Source: Nautilus pompilius (lineage: Eukaryota > Mollusca > Cephalopoda > Nautilida > Nautilidae). Taken from it: 64,000 nucleotides of DNA. A model generated the notes under the pieces. The model was not told where the DNA came from. It was given only the letters and a program-made list of their open reading frames with translations, and ran no database searches. Shown here piece by piece: positions 14,101 through 29,100 of this stretch. Made by a program: the position numbers and the translations under genes. Within the stretch, counting starts at the first letter, position 1; each line of letters opens with the position of its first letter. Where the stretch lies: the NCBI GenBank assembly GCA_018389105.1, contig JACATO010001458.1, positions 162,518 to 226,517 of the forward strand, read 5' to 3'.

Positions 14101-17100
14101 TGACATAATAAAAAAGAAATAAGTTTACTTTATTTACCACGAAATCCGTGTTCTTAGAACAGTAGTTCTCAACCTTTTTTGTGTTTACGATACACTTGAA
14201 GGGATCAAAAGTTTAAAAAATCAAGTTTTGAATTGAAAAAACTTTTTATTAATCACGCTATATGAAGATATACAACAATGTACATGTATGGGTTATTAAT
14301 GATTTTTTATTCTGAAAGTACAATAAAATAATAACTATAATAATAATTCTAAACAATAATTATAAATCAATTAGTATTCTAATGTGATACTTAAGCCTGA
14401 CATTGTTTTTAGCTATTTCACTAATATTAGGGTGCATAAATGATAAGGCGGCTCTCATTGTGTGTGCAAGTTTGCTAAGTTTTTTCCATTGATGTTCATA
14501 AGAGTTGTGAATCCTAAGTTGCAGAGATATGACATTGAAAACTGCATCAAAATTATCAAGGCATTTTCTGATATTGAAGGATATTGTTCTTTAATAGAAA
14601 TCCAGAACGCATCAAGAGACATATCTGAGTGTTTCATTTTAAGACTGTGGTCTGTAGAAATGGAAGTCAATTATTCTTCTTGTTAATATAAAATCAAAAT
14701 TTGATGTACTAATTGGAGAAAATGGATTTCTTATCCAATCATACTTCTCTACATCCAAAGATGGAAAATATTTTTTGTCGTCATCTTCCAGTGATGCCAA
14801 ATGCTTTATCATGATAGGAGCAACCTTTTGATACTGCGATTTGGTATCAAAGGAAACATTTCAAGATTGTTTTTATGTTGCTTTCTTTTTCCAGATAGGA
14901 ATTTTTTTCTGAAAAGCTGTAGAGGTCAGAATGTTTTCATTTCACCTTTGAATGCTGGTATTAATGCTGTTAAGACAATTAAATATATCTGCCAAATATG
15001 CTAACTTAGTGCACCACGTTTCACTCTTAAGGTATTTGCAAAAAGGTATAGTTTCCTTATCTTTCAAAAAAATACCAACAATTCTTCTTTAAGTTCAAAT
15101 ACACAACCACATAACACTTTTCCCCCTTGATAGTCATCTTACTTCTGTATGCAAAAGTATTGCAGAGCTGTTTAAACAGGAGAGTTCTTAAAGGTCTTGA
15201 TTTTATATAATTTGCGATATTAACTGTCTTGTCTAACACAGATTTTAATTCCAGTGATAATGTCTTTGCAACAAAGCAAAAAAGCAATGAGTGAATAATA
15301 TATATGGATTGGGTTTTTTTTCGCAAGTGTAATGAATCCTTTGACAGATCCCACCATAGATGGAGCATCGACTGTGCAAATTCCAAAATACGAGTCCCAT
15401 TAAACTTTCAAGCCTTCTAAATATGAATTCACAGAATCAAAGATGTCTTGATTTTTGGTATTTTCTGGATGTTCTCTACAACACAGAAATTGGTTAATCA
15501 TTTCATTTTCACGAATGAAGTGAACAAATGCTAATAATTCTGCTTTACCACTAATGTCGGCGGACTCGTCGATTTGCAAAGCAAATTTCGAGTTTGTACG
15601 TTTCTCTCGGCTACATCTCTTCCATGTTAGACGACATATCATTTATCCTTCTCCGAAACGTATCGTCATATAGCGGAATTTTCATAATTTCTAGTTCTGC
15701 TTCATCACCAGGCATTATTTTGGCAATTTTGCAACATGCAGGCAAAATACGTGACTCGGCCACAGTATGAGGCTTCATTTTCTGCGCTATTAACTCAGCA
15801 ACTCGAGCATTATCTGAATATTTCACTTGTTTTTGATTGCGCTGCCATCAATCACCTAAAGTAATTCTGGTCGTTTTGTCGCATGGTATGTAAAAATTAA
15901 GCTTCATTTTACTGGAAACCACTGCACTGTTTGACAGTTTTTCGCCACACACAACACACAGTGGAATGGGACATTTGTCTCCTCCTGTCCATGAAAAACC
16001 GAAACTCAAATAATCCTCCATATATTGACGACGAATTTTGGATTTTTTAGTATTTGGTTCAGCACCACGTGTACTAGCACCGTCATTGATATCGCCCTGC
16101 CCATTATTATGTCTTCTTATGACGAATTTGTCCATTGGGGGAACAAACTTTATTTGTCTGTTGAAGGAAATGGCAACAATACACTACAAGACTCAAAACA
16201 ACACTGAACAAGTCAGCAATAATTACAATGCAATCACTACTACAATATAACAATGTCTCATGGTGTCTATAAAAGCATTCACAGTTATCGCATCATTCAC
16301 TTGGTCGCCCGTCTGCACTGTATCACTGTTTGAATAGAACTGATCACTGCCCTGACCACGCTCTCTTATATACTCATGAGGTGAAGTTCTCGAATGTTTC
16401 AGTAATTGTAAAGTGTAAATTTTGCACAATTTGGCAGTATACCAGCTGAGAACCACTGATTTAGAAATGGGTGAGGGTGAGAGTTAACAGTCTCTACTCG
16501 TCATTGACGGGGATATCAATGTTGCCATCATCTGCCCCGGCCGTTGAGGTTGACGGAAAAGCAAGATCAGGAATTGTTTGTTTTTTCATGAAATGATGAA
16601 ATGACTCAATTGTAAGTTGCTCTGACTTTCAAATTTTTTCTTTATACAGTGGACAATAACAGAAGACTGCGTGGTTAAGAGATTTAACAAAACTAGCACT
16701 TCGCTGGGAATTGGGTTGTCGTCTTCAAAAATATTATTTCATCCAATAAACTAAAAGCTTTGGGTAGCCTCTTCCTTGTTACTGGTTCTTCAGGTTCATC
16801 ATTGCCATCAGCTTTATTTTGCTGCTTCTAGCTGTAAAAGTTCTTTGTGCGAATCTAGTAGCTCTGTCACATCATTCTCCTCTACCTCATCAAAGCCTGC
16901 TTGTTTGGCTAAATGAATAATTTCAGCCTTAACATTGGCAACATTTTCATCGACCTTCAACATTATCTACACCTTCCAACGATAATTTATGCCACACAGC
17001 ATTCATACACAAAAGTTTCATAGCTCACCATGCCTCAATGATATCAATCACGTTTTTTTATACTGAAATTGCGCCAAAACTGTTTGATTGTTGGGTTTAC

Positions 17101-20100
17101 CTTCACCGTCAGTGTTGTGAATCAACTTATCAAATGTGCACCGTAAATAATGCACTTTAAAAGCCACAATGGCACCTTGGTCCATAGGCTGGATCAACAA
17201 GGTTGTATTCAGGGGTACTACAGAAACTTTTAGAAGCGCTAATATCCTCACTTTTTCTTTTTGGGCCCATTGTTATTAAGGGATAAAACGCAATTTGGCA
17301 AATGATGGCTCACTAGCTATCACAGAAGAATATCAAACGCCGTCCCTCTGTGGACTACTTTGTCTCTTGGCGGGATTGTGTTACAATGAAACATCACCAT
17401 GTAAAGTGAATTTTATTCTCTACTTTATAAATCATGTAAAGAAAATTCCTGTTAAGTGAGACTTTATTGTACTTTCTTCTGTTGTAGATTGGTCCCTTGC
17501 TGTGTAACTTCTCATTTAATCAACTAGATGGCATCCATTTGCACCATCAATCGTCTAACATGCTCTGTCTACATTGTTTTATGCTAAAAGATTTGCAAAC
17601 TCCATTACTGCACTGCCATATTTCTTTCTATAATCTTTTCAGACTGCAATCATATGTTTGGCTTGTTCTTTGTTAAAAAAAACTTACCAAGCCACTGAGC
17701 AATCTATAATGAAAATTTAGATCACCAGGGAGCCATTGCAACATGAGAGAACTTTCTGAATGAGTATGATCTGAGATCTCATGAAGGCTGGTACAGTAAA
17801 TTAGCTATAAGACTGGTGCATCCTAAAGAATCTCATTAATCTCATTAAAATTGAGACAAAGCTATAATCATTACCCGTATCAGGTATTTTTTTTTTCAAA
17901 TTTTTTTTTAAAACTACAAACAGTGCCCTCTTTGTTTACTAGAAAATGTTAAAGGTAACGATAAAAGCAAACGGATTAAGCAAATGCTTGCGATAAGTTA
18001 TCCGATTCACTAAAATCAGACTCAGTGACAGGATCATCATAAAATGGTACAGTAAACAATCTAGGAAGAAAGTTGCTTACTACCAATGGTTAATGCCAAC
18101 AAAGAGCAGAAATTTCAGGGAAAAAAAAAAAAAAAAAAAATCAGCCGTAGCAATACTCACCCTGCGACGCTCTCTTCATTTTTGTTGGCAGAGGAGGAAT
18201 GAGGGCACCTTTGTTTTTGCACGGAATGTTTTGAGCGTCGTCGTTTGATGCCGACGTATTCTGCATGAGAAAATAGCCTCCTGGCCTTTCGACGCTGTTA
18301 AGAAAGCATTGTGTAGAAATGAATGCTCTTATTGCTTGTGGAACAATTTTTTTTTTTCCAACTGCTTTTATTTGCAAATATTTTTAACACTATAAAAAAA
18401 AAACAAAAATTCACTGACATCAAAAGCCATTTTGCTAAGCATCAACAGGCATTAATCCAACTGCTCTACTAATGGGATTACAATTATAATGGGAGGGCTG
18501 CTTCTCGGGTTATCTTGTTTGTTGACAAGCCATACAACATTTTGAGAAAAAAAAAAACACACATGTACTATGTATTAACCCTATTCAAGCTGAATGGAAA
18601 TGCATTTAAAATGTACACAAAGCTGAATTTCTACTTTGCCAAAGTAATTAGTGGAAGCAGTACAGACACTCTTAAAAGTAGACTAGTCATACTTTTGGAT
18701 AAAAGGGGATTCTTATAAGTTTTAAAAACTTCCTACCCGTTGACTATCTCTATCAGAATATTTTCCATCTTACTTAGTCAGGTGTACAGCTATGAATAGC
18801 AATCATACTTGAGGTACAGACGTGGTCCAAAGCCTGAACTAGTTTTCAAGCTCATTTTTGGGTTTGGGTAATCTTAGTACCATCAACAATAAACTCACTA
18901 TTACACATTTCTGCATGCCATTTACTCCTCTTTGACCGTTCAAGTAAATTATCATCATTTTTTTTTTTCTAAGTATGTTCGATTTTTTCATAGATAGATA
19001 GCTAACCCTTTCACTGCCAAGATTTTTTATGTTATTTACATTAACAGATTCACTCATCCACTGACAGATGATTCGGAATTTCCCTCAAGGGCATTTGCCA
19101 GTGCTTAAACTAACGATATTCAGTGCTACTGCCTATCAAGTGTCAGAAAAACTACATTAGATTGGCGATCTCCGATTTCGACAGGGAAAGAGTTAAAAAA
19201 TAATACTTAAAAACGATTTCCAATAAAATAAACAAAAGACCTGTCATTTTGTGTTTTTTTTTCCAAACATTTAAATATCCTCCTTTCATGGAATTATTGC
19301 AAACTGATTTTAACAAGCCCCTCACGAGCCAGGTAGTCAGTCTTTACTATGAGGTTGTTGACATTCCCTAGGTCATCATTGCAGAAGTATCCGAAGCGGT
19401 GATATTTGAACGTATCGCAAACGTCTTTCGGAACGAAAATTGAGAAAAAAAAAAATGAAAAGGTTAAAGGCATTTGAGTTTTCAGTGCTACCCAGTACAA
19501 ACGTATACTAAGGTATACAGATATAATCCCGAGGAAATACAACATAGGAAGCAGGCAGCACTTGTGATCAGTTCTGACTTACTGCTGTGCGCATCTTTCT
19601 GTATTTCTGCGTCAACGAACTGATGAAGCTTTTAACTTTATCATCAGTAGGAAAGCTGCTCGTCACCAGTGCTGCCGAGGGACTGATCGCGTAGTAATTC
19701 GAGATACTTCTTTCTTGTTACTACTAGACATTATTAACGCTTCACTGGAGTTTCTACCGAGGAAGTTGGGGAAGAGATTTTCCAATAATTTCTCAGTTGA
19801 TGCACCGAGAACAAAATAGTGGGTAGCAAACGGCTTCTCTCCACCCACGGAGATTCTCAAATGAAATCTATTTTTGTACAATGACCTGGGTTGTTTTTTT
19901 TTTGTGCCAACGAGAAAGTGACCACCTGGCCCATGAAGGGTGCATTAAACTCCAGTAAATTCCATAAAAACTGAATAATATAAAAGTTTTCTGCGCCTTC
20001 CCATAAATGAGCATATTTGACTGAAATTTATGCATTACAGCTTTGAAGAGACACGTTGGACATCTGGGTAAGCCAATAACCAGTGCACACTATTACTCTA

Positions 20101-23100
20101 CCAGAAATGTTATCTCCCCTGATAAGACCACAGGGTATACAAAATGCCAGAAACTCACTATGCTCAACAGAAAACTAAAAAGCACTTAATGATTTGCATT
20201 TTCTGATGAATAAGAAGAGCAATACATGTTGGATTGTTGAAAATGGATCAAAACAAAACCTAATAAGAACTCTCAACCACTGTTTTTAGATCACAGAAGG
20301 CAGTAGTGCTATGATATAGGCTGCAATTTGGCATAGGGTGTCTTAACTTTTCTGGGTACATTGCCATCTTAAAGACATCGCCTACCATATTTTCAATAGG
20401 GAATATTAAGATTCATTTCCTGTGTATTTTTTTTTCAGAAGGATGGCACTAAATGGCAGTCTGAAAGAAGAATAAAGGTGTTTAACCTACTCCTTTCCTG
20501 TATCCCTAAATCCTTAGATAAAGCCAACTAAACATCTAGATCAACATCATACCAATATGAAGGAATTAAAAGGTCTCTCAAATATGGGAGGACTAATATA
20601 AAAATCGCAAAAGGAGGCTTAACCAAATATTAAAATAAAGAACTTCACTCTATTGTTTTTCTTTGTGTGTCATTTTCTGCAGCAATCATACTGTACAGAT
20701 AGTCAAATTATTATCAGAGAGTCCTTTGTATACATTAGGGCAGGTCGATGTTGACACAGGAGTGTGAGTAAGCAATCAGTAGTTGCATTTCCATGTATAA
20801 TACGTTAAAATCACAAATATGAGTTTAACTTGAATATCTTTTTGCGGATTTTGAAATAACTGTTTAATTTTACTTTTTCACTAGTGTTTTCGGTACATGT
20901 AACCATTTTTTTTCAACTGTCCTTGTCTTGCTATGCTTTAAAAGTCAATGTTACGGACCACTGCGTGTCCAGCCCCCTATTATATATATATTTATAGTTT
21001 AAGGACGGTTCTCTGTGTTTATTTTAGAAAATATACGGTGTATTGCCTTGCGTCGACGGCGGACTGGAATCTTGCTTATAGTGTCATTGCGAGGCCGTGT
21101 TTTGCATAGTAACTTACTCTGTAATAATAATTATTTTAGTGTGTGTTTCTATTATTATCATCGGAAAAAGGGGGGAGGATTATGAGTATATTACAAGCTG
21201 AAGACAAGAGTTTGTAACATCATTAATTTATATATCAGATTTTAATATTGAATTTAATTACATTTAAGGTTGTTTGAGATATTTTTGAAAAAATGCCGAA
21301 AGTGAAAACAACGCCGCTAACAAGAAAGAAAAGTGAAGAGAAATATGGCGGTGGTCCTTGTGATTTAGTGCTCACAGATCCCAGCACCTACAGACAATTG
21401 ATTCAATATTATTATTATCTAGAATGTGCCGATCCCTGTGCAGATTTTTGGGCTAAAGTGCAGCATGTTACCAGGGACTTGAAATCAATTTGGTTGTCTG
21501 TGAATCCAAGATTACCATTAATTCATGAAAAATCCATTGACAGAAAAGTTAAAGATCTCTTTGTGACTGTGAAAGACATAAATCGCAAGCATGCTAAAGC
21601 AAATGCTAAGCGTAATCTGGATTCTAAGTTGGACAAACTCTTTGATATATCAGCCTGTTCCTGTCCTCTGGAAATTGTGCCTTGCAACGATTCTAGGATA
21701 TATTGCAAAAAAGACAAATGCACAAAAGAACACATCATCTGCATTTGTCCAGCAGCTGCAAAGGTGCCAATTGAAGAAAGAGCATATCTTCGAGATCAGC
21801 GTTCAAAAACAGGACCCAAGGGAGCATTTCAGATGTCTTCGGTGGACATATCTGCTGCCAAAAGAGATAGGAGAGCTAAACTGAGAGAGCAACATGTCTT
21901 ATCTCAGGAGGACATTGAATTAGCAGGACCTTCTACACAGCCTACAGATATCCCTGAACAATCAAATTCTGAGGTTCGTGTTTTTTTTTCTTTGCCTTAG
22001 TATATATGAACTAAACGATCATTACCTTGTATGCTATGTTAGTATTTCGAATCACAACTACTTCATGCAAAAATTAATGCATTTTTTCTTGTATCTTAAT
22101 CTGCTGAAGAAGTAATATTCCCTATCTAATCTTTTGTGATTCTTACATTTTCAGGGAGATGAATGGCAGCCTAACAGGAGGACTTCAGGAGACTACAACC
22201 TTCTCAAGTTTCCCAGATATGCTATGGAGCTTGTCAGAGCTGAATGTTCCTCCAGTCTTGGGGCAGCTCTTGGTAATGCCTTGCTCTATGACATCAAACA
22301 CCTATTGAGGCCAGAGGTTGACATTAATCAAATCTTAATTGACAAGTGTAAGTTAGACAGGGCTAAATCAAAAGTAAGAGTAATTAGTGAAGAAGTTGAG
22401 TCAGAGATGAAGACACACCTCGTTTGCATGGGTGTAGATGGAAAGCTTGATGATAAAACCTTGACATATAAGGAAACAGAAGCACAAGAAGGGGGAAATG
22501 TTCTCAAAAAGTGTGTTGCTACAGAACATCATCTCACATTCACATATGAAGATGGAAAATCTCCAGGCACCTATTTGACCCACAGAACAATACCTGTTGT
22601 AGGTGCTACTGGCGATGTTCTTGCTCAGGAAGCATTCAGTGTTCTTCAAGAATATGACAGCCTTGAGAGTATACATGCTATTCTTCTTGACAATACAGCA
22701 ACAAACACTGGTTCTAAGAGTGGTTTGGTGGTAAAGCTAGAAGAAATTCTTGGGAGGAAGCTGCACACAATTGGCTGTGCCCTTCATCAAAATGAACTTC
22801 CACTAAGAGCCCTATTTAAAAAACTGGATGGAACAACAACTGGCCCAAGAAGCTTCAATGGACCCCTTGGGAAAAGGTGCTTAGAAGATATTCATGGTGA
22901 ACCACAAGTACAGTTTGAGCCAGTTCAAACACCAATTACTGATGAGTACATTCCAGATGAGGTACTGAAGGATCTCAGTCATAATCAAAGGCTTCTCTAT
23001 GAATATTGTAAGGGTATCGGAGTGGGAAGAGTAGATGATAGATGGGCAGCCTGGAAAATAGGTCCACTCAACCATGCACGATGGTTAACACTTGCTATAC

Positions 23101-26100
23101 GACTTCTTTGTCTATACACACGAGACAACAGTCCAAACAAGAATCTGACAAAATTAATCCAATACATCGTCAAGGTTTATGCTCCCTCATGGTTCAGCTT
23201 AAAGATGTCCTCTAAACTACATGATTCACCTCGCATTCTTTTCTCTACCATCAACCACTTGAAACTGATTCAGTTTGATGATGTGAGACGCATTGTAAAA
23301 CAAAATATTCAGGGGAATGCTTTCTGCCTGCTACCTGCAAACTTCCTTTACGCCATGGTGAAAGATGATGATGACCAGATCAGAAATCTTGGACTTCACA
23401 CAATTCTTACTCTCAGACGCAGGTATTGTTTGCAAAATTTGTTATTCTAGATATTTTTATTTTCAAAATAATATATTAAGATTTGAACAGAATACTTAGG
23501 CAACGTCTGTGGAATTTTTATATTTCGAATTTTCAGAGCAAAAATAATAAGGAAATAGTTTTGATTATTAGGCCGATATTATTAATATACATTTTTTTTA
23601 TTTCCAGAATGAACAGCAGCCAAGAAATGGAAAAGAAAATTCCTCCAGTGAACTGGGACGCTGACACCTGGCCAGAGCTTATTGACCTTCCTGACGCTGG
23701 TACAATGGAGCCACCAACTACACAACACTTTTCTGATGAGGAAATCCAGACCTTCATCAACAAGAGCACAAAGCCGGATATTCCAAACCTACCATGTCAT
23801 TCTCAGAGCATTGAAAGGAGTGTAAAGTTAGTGACAGAAGCTTCTCATTCAGTGTATGGGTTTGAGGCCCGACACAGATCTATCCTTACGAAACTGCTGA
23901 GCAGGAAAATGCGTCCAGTGTTTATGTCAAAAGGACATTATTCTCAGTCATATGATCATTTATATTCCTAGTTTTATTGGGTCATTATGGAAATATATTG
24001 TTCTCTTTTCCAAATGTTATGTAACTTATGATAAAAAATATAGAATATGAAATAAACTTGAAACACAATTAAACTTTAATCGCAAATCCGCAAGCGGAAC
24101 ATTAACCTAAAAGCCTAATTTTTTTTTTATTGTGTACTACTTGAATAGATGCAACTACTGTATACTTACTCATATTGCGATTTTTAAAAAAGTTGAAAAT
24201 CGACCTGCCCTAGTATACATACACATTTTATATATAGAATATCTTTCATCACTTGGTTAAGGTGAAGCTAAGACACCTTTTATATAAAAAAAAAACACTA
24301 GTGGAGAAAGTATCTTTTGATAGATGTAATCAGTTCTGATGAATTAAAAGCTTACCACAGTTTCTTTCCAAAGAATAATAACCAATCATGGTGAATATTA
24401 TGCGCATATGATTATAGAATTCACTGATCCAAATTCTATGTTTTATAATCGAAAACCAATGACCAACACAAACAAAATATGAAGCCTACAATGATTAGTA
24501 TTATATTTATAGGTTTTTTAAGGTTTCCATAAATTCCATCCAAAATCATTTTTTTTTTAAAAGTAAAAAATATAAATATTTTAAAATAAATAATTTGTGT
24601 TGATTTAACAGCAAATAATAACACTCACTTTCTGTTATCGACATCATAATTTTCAGAATCTTCGGAATACACAAACAAGGCTGAGCCCTGTTTAGGTACA
24701 ACCGTATCCAGGGTCACGTTTTTTATCACTTTCCGTGGAGGTAAGGGAGGTGGTTTTGCTGCTACCATGCCCACTGTCCGCGAAGGGATGGGTGGAGGAG
24801 GAGATTCTGCAGCCTCTGTATCACTCAGTTCATCCTCAACAGTTTTGTAAATCCTTAATGTCACTGGACTTTTCACGTTCGGATTTTCAGGTGGAAGCAC
24901 CAAGCACTTGGCCAGGGGTTTTGGCTCATGAAGTTCCTTCTGTTGGGCCCCAAGCTCAGAATGCCCCGTTTTACATTCCAACCAATCTTCCTTAAACCTC
25001 ACGGCGTAAGGCTCTATGAACTCGTAATGGTCGATATCATCGTACGGACACAATTCCTTGTCCTGTTAAGTAAATAAAAACATTTGTATAAATATGCTAC
25101 CTGCAACTGTTCTTGAAAATCAGAGAACCTCCCCAAAAAACTCTCTAATATATGAAAACAAATTTTAATTTTCGGGTTTTTTTTTTTTAAAAGTTTAAAA
25201 TGTTTCGTTTTAATTTGCAATGCTAAGATTATCTAGAATAAGGACAATATCTACCCTCTTTCCTTTGTCCATCAACATCGACTTCGCTTACATTAGTGAT
25301 CATGTAGCTTTTGCTGGAAAACTTTGCTGAGTAAAGTAGTAGATACAAGTGGCACATCTTCAAAAAAAATTTTAAAAAAAAAAAGTTTCATTCTCAATTT
25401 CTGGCAAAAAAGGGCAGCTAGTTAAGGAGTTTTTTTAAAAAAACTTCCTGCCCCTTTGTCTTTCTTTATCCACACAAATACATTAATAAAGTTCCTGTTT
25501 TTTTTATTACCCAGCTGATGACTCAAATACTTGCCCTGAATTGATTCCAGAAAGACCTAGAGAGACAAAATTTCTCAACCAGTTACCTCAATAAAAAAAT
25601 ACAACTTAAAAACATATCATTTCAGAATTGACTAGTTATCTTAAATACCATGAAAAATATTTTTCTAAAGAAATTTAAAATGCAAAAAAAACTTAAAAAT
25701 AATTAGTAATATTTTTAAAAGATTGCAAATCCTTTTACTTGCAGTTAGCACAAACAGAAAACTAACTGGTAAAAGTTGGCCAGTTAAAAATCTACAGAGC
25801 ATGTTTAAGATTTACAAAAAAAAGAAGAAACAGACAAGATTTGAAATACTCTCCTTGTATTTTAACCAGAGAAGAAAACTTTAAATGCACAGAACAATGA
25901 TGGAGCAGTCATTACAGAAGACATGGTTTCAACCAAGTCATAAACACCCAACAAAGCTGCAGGGCCCGATAGACATGTCCGACGTGAGAGAGACCTCCCG
26001 GGTCCTTGGGGCCCACGGTGTCGGGGGACCGGGCCGTTTGTCGGCTCGACGAACTTCTCTCAACCACGAGGACGACTCGTCAGAGAACAGGCCACTTGTC

Positions 26101-29100
26101 TTTACGGGATGCGATGCCATTGCAAGAACCTCGTTCGGAAGTCCAACTCGCTCAACAACAACAACAACAGCCCGATAGACATGTATTCAAGAATATTAAA
26201 ATCAGGTTCGGTTTATCTTCAGAACCATCAGCTGCTTCGTTTTAATTTGCCATTATAATTGACAAAAATGAAGCACCCATTTAAAAATTTTAATTGGGGG
26301 TGGGTAAAACTAAACCTAGCAACTATAGGCCAGTTAGGTTAACCACGACAGTTTACAAAGTTAGTTTTTGACTCCTTTATTAGAGTTTAAGAAATCAGAC
26401 TAAAAACAAACAAACAAACAAACAAAATCTTGTCAAGTATTAAAAGAAATCTATATCCTTATAGAACGATTCAAAGATCTTTGTGGAAAGTCTGATCAGA
26501 TGGTCCACAGAGAGAAAGGGGAAAAGAAACTTCACTCAATTTGCATGCTACACTTCCTTTTATTCTTGGAATTGCTGAAAAACTTTCTAGAATATCAAAC
26601 AAACACAGAATTGATGGTTTCATTCTTTTCAAAAGTTCAAAGGTATTCACTTGTATATGTGAAACACTATAGATAATAAATCCATCTCATTAATTCATTC
26701 TATAGCAATAGTAAGTAACACTGCTTAATGTTCTTTACATGACAAAGAGAAATGATCTGAAATCTGAATTTTTGGGATATGTTAACTGCCAATCATAGAC
26801 ATCCAGTGCCTGTACTGGTTTGACAGACAATTCAAAATGTATACACCTCAAAAAAAAAAATTTCTAGTAGGGATTTTCAATAGTCACTTCTCATACCTAC
26901 TGGGAAGTGTTCATGCAACACAACCGGTACATAAGCATCCAATTTCTAATCTTGTATCAAGATAGGAATCCACAACCCTCAACAACCATGAGTGGATGAA
27001 AATGACATCTAAGAATGAAAACCTCAAAGAAATTATAGAAAATTTCCTTGTTTTCCCCTCCACTTTGAACAGCAACAAAAGTTATAGAATGAATGATGTA
27101 AGTAATTCCTTTCCATTCTTTATGAAAATATAAAAGCACCTAAGTTATAAACTTTTGTTTGTTTGTTTTGAAATCAAGCAGCAACGCTATATCAGAGTTT
27201 TTATGATGACTGAACATTTTTAAAAGAAAAAAGTTCTCCTTTTACTTTCATGTTTTTATTTAATGGTGCCACCCCACATGGCATTGTGTTGTTCAGGTTT
27301 TCCTTCCTCTATCTCCCTCCCTCCCATAAAAAAAAAGTTAATGCCGAATGGAAACTTCTGTGCCAGGCAACAGTGAGAAAGACTAAGTCTGAAGAGTTTC
27401 TTTACTAAAACCAACAGATTTAAATTTTCAACCCTTATCACAGGTGATAATAACTGCAGTATCATGTAGAACAAACTTGGGCATTTCCGACAAAAAAATC
27501 CATACCTATTAGGAAGAGACAGAAAATATACACAAGGTAACGTTAATGAGTAATGCATTATAACTCTTTGAAAACCACCTTGATGCAAATTCAGATAAAG
27601 TTCATTGTGCTGGAAAGTAGATAATGAAATATTTTTTTTTATGAAAGCTTTGCATTATTTTGCAAAGCTGACATGCTATGTTTTGATTCTATTATTCTCT
27701 CTTTTTTAAGCATCCCCTCAAAGACCTTGGGTATCTTTACACAAGGAATGATTTAGTCTAAAATTTCTGTCTTTCCACTATGATTTAGTCCAATTAATAA
27801 CACCAAATCATCAAATACATATAACAAATAGCTGATTAACTGTCTGTATAAACAACTTTTTACCTCCATTATACCATCTAGAAGTATTAGTTAGTATGCA
27901 CTGCTCTAGATGTACATTTAATTAACATGTATTGCAAAACACATGGAGTTGGAGCCATACAGATGTGATGTTACAAAGGGTTAAATATTAAAGATGACAC
28001 TACCTGTCACAGCCTCTGGCTCAACCTGTGCTGAGTAATGTAGATTTGAAGAGCAGTGGAGTGCAAATGAACACCAGATGGTATATGGAGAGTTAAATGC
28101 TTTCACATTGATAAGTAGAAGACTATCTAATTTTTAAAAATTTTTCTGGTGTAAGAGAAAGGGAACGAGCAAATTCATAGGTTATTTTGCCTAAGAGTTT
28201 AATAAATTTTTAAAATTTGATAGATAACCATTATTCTGTCCTCAGACTTATAACTTGTAAGCCATCACAAGTCAGTAGTCAGACTAATTCTGAAATAGTT
28301 AAAACTACTCAGGCTGGTGTATAACCATCTCCATGGTAAATTTCCAGAAGCCTATAAGATTTTGTCAAGAGAACAAATTAACCTCTCAGAGGTTTTTCAC
28401 TTTGAGTTCAAGAAACTCAAGGTGTAGACATTACTAGATAAAGATTTGAAAACAGAAAACTTGATTAAATAGCCAATGTGTTAGAATAAAACTGCTCAGG
28501 TTGGTACTTTCAATAACTTTAATAAGCCAGATGCTAATTTTTCTTCTTCTTTTGTTGTAGGGGTTCCTATATAAGTTGTGACTTTCCTCAGCTTATTTTT
28601 AATGCATTGATTTTGCATCAAAACAGTGAATGTGATAAGTAAATTCTCTTCCTGCTCAGTCACATGCCTTCCATTAGTCTGACAAAATGTCCCCAATAAG
28701 CATTTTACAATATTCTACGTTATAACAGAAGTCAGTTTCCAATCCCCTGGCCTTGTATAACTAATCTACGGATGGTCGTCGCGGTCTGTTAGTTACAGTT
28801 AGTCCTTTCATTCTGTAAGCTTTAACACACTACCATCTAAACAACACTATTCAGTAAGGGTGGTACCACGCCCAAATTTTTTCCTTCTTCTCAAAATATG
28901 GTATAAAACAACATTATAGGGGACGTTCCCTTATAAATGTCAAAATATCTTGCTGCAAAATATTGTGCACTTTTTCTAAACTTTGGCATATATAGGTGCA
29001 CGAAATGAGAAATTTTTTTTCTCCAATCTATAATATTGTTTTTTTTAATGCTAGATACAATTCATGCCAAAATGTGTCGGGGTGATGTTTCGTTTTTAAT

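Larger units (their letters stand above)
7660..18160. other. 10.5-kb intron with mariner, Tigger and Charlie-like insertions
   Basis: Outside the elements listed separately, the intron holds a (CA)n run at about 11108-11136, a (GA)n run near 13962-13984 and AT-rich sequence. The 11.6-12.8 kb stretch is less AT-rich and has short open pieces on both strands (for example 12267-12464 plus), possibly another decayed insertion. I recognise no protein there. Confidence 0.45.
18295..24628. other. 6.3-kb intron hosting the intact hAT element
   Basis: Outside the element at 20736-24212 I see no convincing gene. A minus-strand stretch at 19300-19450 is open and reads FVPKDVCDTFKYHRFGYFCN, and 19580-19880 has a second open piece ending near a GTAAGT. 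Neither has a proper acceptor and I could not place them. Confidence 0.4.

Noticed and set aside
19294-19881. Minus-strand open pieces that look faintly protein-like
   Set aside because: No acceptor sites, no phase agreement with the surrounding gene and no recognised family.
22401-23075. Minus-strand ORFs inside the hAT element
   Set aside because: Shadows of the intact plus-strand transposase exons.
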